NCBI GenBank assembly: GCA_016184125.1
Contig: JACPDG010000075.1
Span: 1 to 38,426, forward strand
Source: Candidatus Rokuibacteriota bacterium
GTDB lineage: Bacteria > Methylomirabilota > Methylomirabilia > Rokubacteriales > CSP1-6
DNA: 38,426 nucleotides
Direction of reading: 5' to 3'
The notes under the pieces were generated by a model. The model was not told the DNA's origin. It worked only from the letters and a program-made list of their open reading frames with translations, and did not search any database. The position numbers and the translations under genes were made by a program. This document shows, in pieces, positions 8,021 through 15,648 of the stretch (its first letter is position 1; every line of letters begins with the position of its first letter).

Positions 8021-8066
8021 GTTCGAGCCAACAATCGACCGCCGGGCGGTCGATTGTTGCTCGAAC
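8021..8066 (-). terminator. 46-nt near-perfect hairpin after the receiver gene
   Basis: GTTCGAGC (8021-8028) pairs with GCTCGAAC (8059-8066), and the 13 bases 8030-8042 pair with 8046-8058, with one bulged C and a three-base loop. It starts three bases beyond the stop codon of the minus-strand receiver gene. A T-tract is lacking, so it may be a transcript-end stabiliser or rho-independent-like stop. Confidence 0.6.
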
Positions 8067-8068
8067 TC

Positions 8069-8512
8069 TCAGTCGCCCAGCACGTTGGTCAGCACCCAGT
8101 AGAGCTTCACCGCCTGGATCCGCTCGACGAACTCCCGGAAGCTGATGGGCTTCGTCACGAAGCTGTTCGCTCCGGCAGCGTAGGCGGCGTTGACGTCGCC
8201 GTTCTCGGCCGAGGTCGTGAGCATGATCACGGGAATCGTCCGGAGCGCGGGACTGCTCTTGATCTCGCGGAGGACGTTGAGCCCGTCGACCTTCGGCAGC
8301 TTGATGTCGAGGAGGATCAGGCCGGGGCGCGGCGCCTTCGCGCCGTTGGCGTAGGCGCCGCGATGGAAGAGGAAGTCGAGCGCCTCGGCGCCATCCTTCA
8401 CCCAGTGGACGTCGTTCAGCATGTTGCCGGTCTCGAGGGCGCGACGCGTGAGCTCGGCGTGGTCCACGTTGTCCTCGACGAGCAGGATGTCGATCGGCTT
8501 CGTCGGCTGCAT
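8069..8512 (-). CDS. Single-domain response regulator, Rcp1/CheY-like
   Basis: This 147-residue receiver starts at ATG 8512 behind GGAGGGAGG. The acidic pocket is in VEDN (13-16), the phospho-Asp is D69 in LLDIKLPKVDG, the switch Thr is in MLTTSAENGD, and Lys120 is in FVTKPIS. The insert FHRGAYANGAKAPRPGL before the phosphorylation site is typical of Rcp1-like receivers that partner kinases with SVSHDLKAPL-type H-boxes. Those are exactly the type encoded just upstream on the same strand. There is no output domain, so it must act by protein contact, pass phosphate on, or act as a sink. A gap of 294 bases separates it from the giant kinase gene; it could still be co-transcribed. Confidence 0.92.
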   Translation of the reverse strand: MQPTKPIDILLVEDNVDHAELTRRALETGNMLNDVHWVKDGAEALDFLFHRGAYANGAKAPRPGLILLDIKLPKVDGLNVLREIKSSPALRTIPVIMLTTSAENGDVNAAYAAGANSFVTKPISFREFVERIQAVKLYWVLTNVLGD

Positions 8513-8746
8513 CCAGCCTCCCTCCGTTCGTCGGCCGCCCGCCTCGCGGCGCTCTCGGCTTCCCTCGGTTCGGTTCCGCGGTCCTCGTGCCGTCCGCCAA
8601 CGTTCTGCTCGGCACGCAAGCGCCGTGCCCGACCCGGTTCCGTCTCAGCGGCATCACGCTGCGAGGCAAACGCCCGTCGTCGCCGACGAACGCGAGGCGT
8701 TCTCGCGCGTCGCGCGCGCGGGGAGGCCGACGAGTTGGCGGCTTCA

Positions 8747-8763
8747 CCATGGCGGCTGCGCCA
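8747..8763. repeat. 17-bp motif CCATGGCGGNNNCGCCA, copy 1
   Basis: CCATGGCGGCTGCGCCA lies in the 294-base gap between the receiver and kinase genes. The same motif recurs at 19767 and 22817, each time in a gap beside a kinase gene. It contains TGGCG and CGCCA half-sites in opposite orientation. The rest of the gap (8513-8806) shows nothing I can assign. Confidence 0.45.
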
Positions 8764-8806
8764 AGTCGTGTCCGACGGGTCACGGGCGCCGGATGCGCGG
8801 CGAAGC

Positions 8807-11800
8807 TCACGCGTGGCTCGAGGCCGCTGACACCGGTTCGAGCGGCCAGGTGAAGCGGAACGTCGCGCCCTCGCCTTTGGCGGACTCGACCCAGGCCCGT
8901 CCACCTGCGAGGTCCACGATCTTCTTGACGAGCGCGAGACCGACGCCGGTGCCCTCGACCTCGACCTCGCCCAGACGCTGGAAGATCTCGAAGACCTTCT
9001 CGTGGTACGCGGGCTCGATCCCGATGCCGTTGTCGCGCACCCGGCATTCCCAGGCGTCGGCGTGCCGGGTCGCGCCGATCTCGATCGTCGGCGTCGCGGC
9101 GTCGCCGATGTACTTCACCGCGTTGCCGACGAGGTTCCGCATGAGCTGCTCGATCTGGACGCGGAGGCCCCAGAGCTCCGGCAGGTCGCCGACGGTCACC
9201 TTGATCCCGCGCGCGCGGATCGGCTCTCCCAGCTCCGCCAGGACGTCGCCCACGACCTCGGCGAGGTCGACCGGTCCGGCTCCTCGCCCCTCGCGGCCCA
9301 CGCGCGACAGCGTCAGCAGGTCCCGGATGAGCCGCTCCATCTGCTCCACGTTCGCCTGCAGCCGGTTCACGTAGTGCTGGCCGTGCTCGTCGAGCTGGTC
9401 GGCGCAGTCCTCGAGGAGCGCGCCGGCCATCCCCTGCACGGCGACGAGCGGCGCCTTGAGGTCATGCGACACGCTGTAGACGAAGGCGTCCAGCTCGGCG
9501 TTCTTCGCCTCCAGCTCCTCGAGTGTCCGCTGCATCTCGTCGGAGAGGCGGGCCTTCTGGATGACGATGGCGGCCTGGTCGGCCAGGAGCTGCATGAGGT
9601 GCTTCTCCTCGTCGGTGAAGGGTTGCCGCGCGCCGAAGACGACGGAAAGGGCGCCGACGACCGCCGTTCCCGCCACGAGTGGAACGACCGCCATCGCCCG
9701 CGCGCCCACCTTTCGCCACAGGGCCTGGTAGAAGACGCGGGGATCGGCCAGGATGTCGGTGACGTACACGGCGCTCGGCGACCGCCCGATTTCGCCGACG
9801 AGGCCCTCGCCATGGGGTATCGTCTCTGACGCCGCCGCCACCGCGAGCAGTGCCGGATCGGCGCTGTGGGCGCCGACCACGCGGAAGAGCCGCGCGGCAG
9901 GGTCGTCCACCCAGACTCGAGCGATGCGCGCGTCCAGGAGCGTGGTGGCGACGCGCGCGACGGCGTCGTAGACCTCGCGAGTGTCCGCCGCGGAGAGGAC
10001 CAGACGCATCAGCGCGGTCAGCGCGGTGAGGTGCTCGGCGTGGTCGCGCGCCCGCTCGAACAGCCGGGCGTTCTCGACGGCGGTGGCGGCGGTGGCGGCG
10101 AAGAGCTCGAGGAGCTCCTCGTCCTCGGCATCGAACCGTCGGGGAGCCCTGGTCATCAGCGTCACGGCACCGATCGCACGCTCTCCGACCAGGAGCGGCA
10201 CGACGATCATCGACACGTGACCGGCCGCCGCTGCCCACTCCCTGTCGACGAACAGGGGATCCTCCCGGACGTCCGGGCTGTAGCGCTTGGCCCGATGCTC
10301 GATGGCCCAGCCGACGAGCCCCTCCCCGCGCTGGAGTTCCCGGAGCAGGCGCGGGACCCCCCGGTCCTCGCGCGGGGACTCTGTCACGAGCCGGATCGTC
10401 CCCGCTTCCTCGTCCAGCACCCACGCGCCGGCCCGGTCACCCGACAGCAGGTCCACCGCCGCCTCGGTGACGAAGTCGAAGACCCGCTGGACGTCCAGCG
10501 ACGAGTTCACGAGCTGACTCAGCTCGGTGAGCCGCCTGATGCGCGCAGCTCGAGTCTCGACGGCCGCGTAGAGCCGCGCCTTCTCGATGCTGACCGCCGC
10601 CAGGTTGGCGAACTGGGAGAGGAGCGCGACCTCATCCGGGGTGTAGCGCCGTGGCGCGCGCGCGTAGACGGCGAGGGCTCCGATGTTCCGGTCGCGAGAC
10701 CGGAGCGGCACGATGGCCATCGCGCAGACCCCTTCGGCTCTCGCATGCTCCCGGTGGACGTAGCCGGTCGCCTGCGCCAGGTCCTCGACGGTCACCGGTC
10801 GCCCGTCCACGATCACACCGCCCGTCAGCCCCTGCCCTACCGCGAGGGGACCGCGGTTCGCGAATTCCTCGCTGAGACCGTGGTGGGCCGCGGCAAGGAG
10901 AAGCGTTCCGGATGGATCGAGCAGACGGATCGACGCCGCGTCGTGGCTGGCGAGGCCGGCCGCCGCCCGGGCGAGGGATCCCAGGATCTCGGAGAGGCTC
11001 AGGCTGACGGCGGCCTGCCGGGCCGTCTCGAAGAGGTGCTCGAGGTGCGAGTTCTTCGTGGCCAGATCCTGGTACAGCCGCGCGTTCTCGATGGCGATGG
11101 CCGCCTGATTGGCGAACGTGAAGACGATCTGGGTCTCGTCATCGGAAAAGCGACGCTGCCGCTTGGTCCAGAGGCTCAGGACACCGATGAGCCGGTTCTC
11201 CAAGCGGAGCGGCACGCCGAGGAACGACCGGACGCCGGCGGCGAGCGCCCCCCGCTTGTGCTCGGGCAGTTGGCGGTCGTCGGAGGAGAGGTCGTGGACG
11301 GCGATGACCCGGTTCTCGGAAGCGACCAGACCGGAAAGGCTCTCCCCCACCTTGATCCTGACGGTCCGCATGACCTCCCGCGCCGTTTCGGTGCACGCCA
11401 CGAGGACCAGGTCGTTACCCTCCAGCTTCCGGATCCCCACGCCCTCGGCGCCGAGCAACCGTTCGGCCTCCGTGACGACGAGGTGCAGAAGCTGGTCCGC
11501 GTGCTGCAATCGCGTGAGCTGGCCAGTGACGGTGGCCAACGTCTCGAGCTCGCGGGACCTGCCGGTGGCGCACCTCTGGAGGCGCAGGCTCTCGGCCACG
11601 GCCCCGAGCTGGCTCCCGAGCACCTCGAGGAACGTGACCTGCTCAGCGGCAAAGCCTTCCGAGCGGAAGCGCGCCAGCACCAGCATCCCGAGCAGCCTGC
11701 CTCTTGCCGTCACGCGCAGGGTGATGACGGATCGGACGGGGAGGTCGCCGAGCCTGAGCCGAGCGGCGAGCCCGTCGCCATGCGGCGCGCTGTCGAGCCG

Positions 11801-13228
11801 CACCGGATGCTCGCGGAGGGAGGCCGCGACCGCGTCCGGGAGGCCGCGATGAGCGGCGAGGATCAGCCGATCGGTCTCGGCGTCGGCCACGAGTGCCAGG
11901 CCGGCCTCTGCCTCCAGAAACTCGACGATCAGGTCCAGCGCTTGGCTCAGGAGGCCCTCTGGGGTCTCCGCCTCCGCGGTTGCGTCAGCCAGGCGTTGCA
12001 GCGTAGCCAGCTCAGCCGTCCGCTCGTCCACTCGACGCTCGAGGGTCGCCTGAAGCCCCTCCAGGCGCGCGGCCATCGAGTTGAAGGCCTGCCCCAGAGT
12101 CGCCAGCTCGGCGGGGGTTTCGATGTCTACGCGGTGGTCGAGTCGGCCCTCGCCGATGGCCCGGGCGGCCTCGACGAGGCGCGTGACGGGCCGGGCGACT
12201 CCGTAGAACACCCCCGCGCCGGTGAGGACGGCGAGGATGGCGACGACGCCGAGCACGCCCACGAGCGCAAGACGGAACGCCCGGAGAGGGGCAAGGGCCT
12301 CGAGTTCGTGCATCTCGGCGATCAACCCGAGCCCGAGCCCGGGGATCCAGCGGTAGGCTGCGACGACCCGGTGCCCGGCATGGTTGACGTATCCGCCTGT
12401 TCCCGTCTCTCCAGCAAGGGCACGGGTCACTCCCTCGCTGAAGACGGGGCGCCAGCCGCCCTCGCCGCTCCCCAGAGAGTCGGAGACGAAGTAGTTGAAC
12501 CTGTTGACGAGAAAGGTCTGGCCTGTGCCCCCCAGGCCCGCGCGTTCGCCCATGAGGCGATCGAGGAACCTGAGATCCACGCGGCCGACCAGGATCGCGA
12601 GGAGGGTGCCGCCCGGCTCCTTCACAGGGGCGGAGAACGCCATCGTCGGCTTGCCGAGGACCATCGAGTAGTACACGTGCTGGACGAAGAGCCCGCGGCG
12701 GCCCCCGCGGAAGTACGGGCGGTCTCGCTTGAACTTCCCCTCCTGCAAGCGATCTGTCGAGACGAGCACGGTGCCGCGGTGAGGATCGAGCACGAACACC
12801 TCCACGAACTCGCCCGATGTCCGGAGCCGCTCGAGGATCTCGCGGAACTCCCGCTCGGCCGCGTCACCCTCGGGGCCGCGAGGCTGCACCAGGGCAGCAC
12901 TGAGCAGTTTGCGGAACGTGGTGAGCGACGCGGGTCGCGCAACGTCGATCTGCCGCCCCTTCACCCACCCCTCGATCTGCTGGCTCTTGAGCAGCGCCAC
13001 GGCCGACAGCCGCTCCTGCAACGCGCGCGAGAGCATCGCATCGCCCTGGCGGTCGATCAGGACGCCGACAGCCGCGAGCGGAACGACCGCGAGCAGGAGG
13101 AAGGCGCCGAGCAACCGCGACCTGAGATGATGGGGGGCCCCGAAATGGCCCCCCAAACCCCCCAGCGCTCGGAGCCGTCGCGGGACACCCGGGACGGCCC
13201 TCGATGACGCAATTCGTTCACGGATCAT
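8807..13228 (-). CDS. Giant membrane histidine kinase, Cache-HAMP-5xGAF-HisKA-HATPase
   Basis: The gene gives 1473 residues from the ATG at 13228, which shares ATGA with the stop of the upstream binding-protein gene. Residues 1-36 are encoded by a repeat element. TM1 is at 39-58, an extracytoplasmic Cache domain at about 60-310, TM2 at 318-343 and HAMP at about 345-400. Five successive GAF domains span roughly 423-1245 (repeated ANQAAIAIENARLYQ-type ends). HisKA has H1255 in SVSHDLKAPLVAVQG, and HATPase_c carries DNGIGIEPAYHEKVFE and GTGVGLALVKK. GAF domains bind small molecules or redox ligands; five in one chain imply multi-signal integration. The kinase core is nearly identical to those at 14257 and 15630, and its Cache domain resembles that of the kinase at 20045. 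Long open sequence upstream of 13228 is a shadow frame. The leader could be shorter in reality if a non-ATG start after the repeat is used. Confidence 0.88.
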   Translation of the reverse strand: MIRERIASSRAVPGVPRRLRALGGLGGHFGAPHHLRSRLLGAFLLLAVVPLAAVGVLIDRQGDAMLSRALQERLSAVALLKSQQIEGWVKGRQIDVARPASLTTFRKLLSAALVQPRGPEGDAAEREFREILERLRTSGEFVEVFVLDPHRGTVLVSTDRLQEGKFKRDRPYFRGGRRGLFVQHVYYSMVLGKPTMAFSAPVKEPGGTLLAILVGRVDLRFLDRLMGERAGLGGTGQTFLVNRFNYFVSDSLGSGEGGWRPVFSEGVTRALAGETGTGGYVNHAGHRVVAAYRWIPGLGLGLIAEMHELEALAPLRAFRLALVGVLGVVAILAVLTGAGVFYGVARPVTRLVEAARAIGEGRLDHRVDIETPAELATLGQAFNSMAARLEGLQATLERRVDERTAELATLQRLADATAEAETPEGLLSQALDLIVEFLEAEAGLALVADAETDRLILAAHRGLPDAVAASLREHPVRLDSAPHGDGLAARLRLGDLPVRSVITLRVTARGRLLGMLVLARFRSEGFAAEQVTFLEVLGSQLGAVAESLRLQRCATGRSRELETLATVTGQLTRLQHADQLLHLVVTEAERLLGAEGVGIRKLEGNDLVLVACTETAREVMRTVRIKVGESLSGLVASENRVIAVHDLSSDDRQLPEHKRGALAAGVRSFLGVPLRLENRLIGVLSLWTKRQRRFSDDETQIVFTFANQAAIAIENARLYQDLATKNSHLEHLFETARQAAVSLSLSEILGSLARAAAGLASHDAASIRLLDPSGTLLLAAAHHGLSEEFANRGPLAVGQGLTGGVIVDGRPVTVEDLAQATGYVHREHARAEGVCAMAIVPLRSRDRNIGALAVYARAPRRYTPDEVALLSQFANLAAVSIEKARLYAAVETRAARIRRLTELSQLVNSSLDVQRVFDFVTEAAVDLLSGDRAGAWVLDEEAGTIRLVTESPREDRGVPRLLRELQRGEGLVGWAIEHRAKRYSPDVREDPLFVDREWAAAAGHVSMIVVPLLVGERAIGAVTLMTRAPRRFDAEDEELLELFAATAATAVENARLFERARDHAEHLTALTALMRLVLSAADTREVYDAVARVATTLLDARIARVWVDDPAARLFRVVGAHSADPALLAVAAASETIPHGEGLVGEIGRSPSAVYVTDILADPRVFYQALWRKVGARAMAVVPLVAGTAVVGALSVVFGARQPFTDEEKHLMQLLADQAAIVIQKARLSDEMQRTLEELEAKNAELDAFVYSVSHDLKAPLVAVQGMAGALLEDCADQLDEHGQHYVNRLQANVEQMERLIRDLLTLSRVGREGRGAGPVDLAEVVGDVLAELGEPIRARGIKVTVGDLPELWGLRVQIEQLMRNLVGNAVKYIGDAATPTIEIGATRHADAWECRVRDNGIGIEPAYHEKVFEIFQRLGEVEVEGTGVGLALVKKIVDLAGGRAWVESAKGEGATFRFTWPLEPVSAASSHA
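13131..13221 (-). repeat. Dispersed hairpin element, copy 2 (inside a reading frame)
   Basis: On the minus strand the order is GTGAACGAATT, a stem in which GCCGTC pairs with GACGGC around CCGGG-TGT-CCCG, then GAGCGCTGGGGGG, then G6-CC-ATTTCGG-GG-C6. The ATG that follows the hairpin in other copies is ATC here. The copy occupies the first codons of the giant kinase gene and is open in that frame. Confidence 0.85.
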
Positions 13229-14229
13229 CGCGTCTGTGCCTGCGTCCCCCAGACCTGCTCGAGGAAAGCCGTGCTGTAGGCCCGGGAGAGATCCACGGGC
13301 CTGGAGAGGATCTTCTGCTCGAGGAGGATCCCCATCGCCTCCTCCCACATCTCGCGCGTCATCCAGCCGATGGGATGCTCGCCCGTGTGGATCAGCGGAA
13401 TGCTCGCGAGCAGCATGGCGAGCTGCTTGTCGCGGCGAAGGGCGGGGTCGACCTTGAGGGCGACGTCGGTCGCCTCGTCGGGCCGCTCGATGGCAACGCG
13501 CCAGCCGCGGAGGGCGGCGCGAAGCCAGCGCTCGATGAGGCGCGGGTTCCGGCGTACCAGCTCCTCCGCAGCGACGATGATGTCGTCGTAGCCGTACACG
13601 CCGTAATCGCTGGGGAAGAACACGGTGACCTCGTGCCCGGCGAGGCGCGCGTCGACGGGCTGGTTCATCACGTAGCCGGCCCACACGGGAACCTCCCCGC
13701 GATAGAACGGCCCGAGGTCGAAACTGTACGGGACGCGCCTGAGCGCGGCGGGATCGACGTCGAGCCGCTTGAGCATCGCCTTCAGGTGGATTTCGTGCGT
13801 CGGCGCGTAGGCGACCGCCTTGCCGGCGAACTCACGGGGGTGCCTGATACCGGAACGCTTCAGGACGAAGAAGCCGACCGGGCTGCGCTGATAGACCGCG
13901 GCGATCGCCACCACGGGCACGCCGCGCTCGCGCGCGAGCAGGAACTCGGTCTGGCTCGTGATCCCGAACGTCGCGCGGCCCGCGGCCACCTGGTCGATCG
14001 GCGAGGGCATGCCGACCTTCCACGGCGCGTGCTGCACGGCGAGACGCTCGGCCTGGTAGAGGCCGCGGTGCTCGGCGACGTAGAGCCCGGCGAACTGCGT
14101 CTGGTGGTGCCACTTGAGCTGGACGGTCACCGGCTCGAAGGCCTGCGCGGGCGCCGGCGCCGGGACTGCGGCCGCGCTGGCACAGACGGCGAGCGCGAGC
14201 ATCGAGGACCAGAAGCGTGTCGGCCACAT
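13225..14229 (-). CDS. Periplasmic binding protein, NMT1/THI5 family
   Basis: This 334-residue exported protein starts at ATG 14229 behind GGAGGAGGAG. A signal peptide covers residues 1-30, ending in PAPAQA. The N-terminal VTVQLKWHHQTQFAGLYVAE and the following GLYQAERLAV segment are the hallmark of NMT1/THI5 substrate-binding proteins, relatives of the pyrimidine-precursor carrier ThiY and of SsuA. The ligand cannot be named. No permease or ATPase gene is nearby; instead the gene lies between two kinase genes, 27 bases after one and overlapping the next by four. It therefore more likely presents a ligand to the extracytoplasmic domains of these kinases than serves transport. Such sensory use is known for other binding proteins but is inferred here. 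Confidence 0.88.
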   Translation of the reverse strand: MWPTRFWSSMLALAVCASAAAVPAPAPAQAFEPVTVQLKWHHQTQFAGLYVAEHRGLYQAERLAVQHAPWKVGMPSPIDQVAAGRATFGITSQTEFLLARERGVPVVAIAAVYQRSPVGFFVLKRSGIRHPREFAGKAVAYAPTHEIHLKAMLKRLDVDPAALRRVPYSFDLGPFYRGEVPVWAGYVMNQPVDARLAGHEVTVFFPSDYGVYGYDDIIVAAEELVRRNPRLIERWLRAALRGWRVAIERPDEATDVALKVDPALRRDKQLAMLLASIPLIHTGEHPIGWMTREMWEEAMGILLEQKILSRPVDLSRAYSTAFLEQVWGTQAQTR

Positions 14230-14256
14230 GTCACTCCTCCTCCAGTTGCGAGCGCA

Positions 14257-15648
14257 TCAGCGGGCTGCCGCCGCCGGCGCGGGCCACGTGAAGCGGAACG
14301 TTGCCCCGCAGCCCTTCGCCGACTCCACCCAGACCCGCCCACCCGCGCCGTCCACGATCTTCTTGACGATCGCGAGGCCCACGCCGGTGCCGTCGACCTC
14401 GACCTCGCCGAGCCGCTGGAAGATCTCGAAGACCTTCTCGTGGTACGCGGGGTCGATGCCGATCCCGTTGTCGCACACCCAGCATTCCCAGCCGTCCGGG
14501 CGTCGGGTCGCGCCGACCTCGACCGCCGGCGTCGCGGCGTCGCCGATGAACTTGACCGCGTTGCCGAGGAGGTTCCGCATGACCTGCTCGAGCTGGACGC
14601 GGATGGCCCAGAGCTCCGGCAGCTCGCCGACGGTCACCTTGATCCCGCGCGTCCGGATCGGCTCTCCCACCTCCGCCAGCACGTCCTCCACCACCTCGGC
14701 GAGGTCGACGGAGCCTGGCGTCCGTCCGTCACGGCCGACGCGCGAGAGGGTGAGCAGATCCTGGATCAGGCGCTCCATCTGCTCGACGTTGGCTTGCAGG
14801 CGCTCCACGTAGTGCCGCCCCAGCTCGTCGAGTTGCCCCGCGCAGTCTTCCGCGAGGGCGCCGGCCATGCCCTGGACGGCCACGAGGGGAGCCTTGAGGT
14901 CGTGCGACACGCTGTACACGAAGCTGTCCAGGGCGGCGTTCTGAGCCTTCTTGGCCTCGACCTCCACGAGGCTGTGCCGGAGCCGCTCTTCCAGGCGGCG
15001 CTGGTTCCGGTCGGCAGCCCAGACGATCCAGAAAAGGGAGACGTAGAGGACGAGACCGCCGGCGAGCGAGGTCGACCAGATGACCACCTCGACCCGCCGG
15101 ATCTGGGCGAAGAGCCGGGTCGGGTTCTTGTAGACCTCCAGCACCCCGATCACGCGGCCCGGGGAGCCGGCCGCAACGATCGGCACGTAGACCTCGGCCA
15201 GCTTCGTGAAGCGCTCGCGCTCGTAGGCGTTCTCCGCGCTCTTGAGATCCTTGAGCTTGACGCTGACCGCCCCGCCGAGGGCCGCGCGCAGGTGAGGGTT
15301 GCCGGGGAAGGCCCTGCCGATCAGGCGCTCCTCGTCGGACCAGATCACCACGCCCTCGCCGTCCCAGGCCTTGACGCGTACGACCTCCGGGAGGCTCAGG
15401 AGCGAGGCGAGCGCCTCCCCGAACCGCCTCCGGTCGCTCCGGAGGGCGCGGTCGCTGAAGAGACGCTCGAGCGAGTAGGCCCGGACCTGGTAGCGCACCA
15501 GATCCGCGGTCGCCTGCCACTCGAGGTCCAGCATGTTCCGCGTCAGCACGCGCGTGGTCACGAGCCCGAGCGCGAGCGAGAGGAGCCCGACGCAGAGGAG
15601 GCTCAGGAGCGAGAACTTCTGGACCAGAGTCAGGCGCTGGGCGGACAC
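14257..15648 (-). CDS. Membrane histidine kinase, two TM segments, HisKA-HATPase
   Basis: GTG at 15648 with GGGGAGG just upstream gives 463 residues; the start lies inside the end of the preceding kinase gene (19-base overlap). TM1 is at about 11-33, the extracytoplasmic sensor at 34-184, and TM2 at 185-208 (STSLAGGLVLYVSLFWIVWA). A short coiled coil leads to HisKA with H249 in FVYSVSHDLKAPLVAV, then HATPase_c (NLLGNAVKF, DNGIGIDPAYHEKV, GTGVGLAIVKK). The sensor is homologous to that of the degenerate kinase at 4874-6283, although the kinase cores differ. The core is almost the same as those of the two large GAF kinases on either side, at DNA level too. It probably forms an operon with them and with the binding protein downstream. 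Confidence 0.9.
   Translation of the reverse strand: MSAQRLTLVQKFSLLSLLCVGLLSLALGLVTTRVLTRNMLDLEWQATADLVRYQVRAYSLERLFSDRALRSDRRRFGEALASLLSLPEVVRVKAWDGEGVVIWSDEERLIGRAFPGNPHLRAALGGAVSVKLKDLKSAENAYERERFTKLAEVYVPIVAAGSPGRVIGVLEVYKNPTRLFAQIRRVEVVIWSTSLAGGLVLYVSLFWIVWAADRNQRRLEERLRHSLVEVEAKKAQNAALDSFVYSVSHDLKAPLVAVQGMAGALAEDCAGQLDELGRHYVERLQANVEQMERLIQDLLTLSRVGRDGRTPGSVDLAEVVEDVLAEVGEPIRTRGIKVTVGELPELWAIRVQLEQVMRNLLGNAVKFIGDAATPAVEVGATRRPDGWECWVCDNGIGIDPAYHEKVFEIFQRLGEVEVDGTGVGLAIVKKIVDGAGGRVWVESAKGCGATFRFTWPAPAAAAR

Noticed and set aside
13229-13684. N-terminal extension of the giant kinase frame
   Set aside because: It lies antiphase over the binding-protein gene, is Arg-rich and has no domain. 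The ATG at 13228 overlapping the upstream stop is a better start.
13225-14229. Assigning thiamine-precursor transport to the NMT1/THI5-type protein
   Set aside because: No transporter partners or thiamine genes are nearby and the context is sensory, so the ligand cannot be named.
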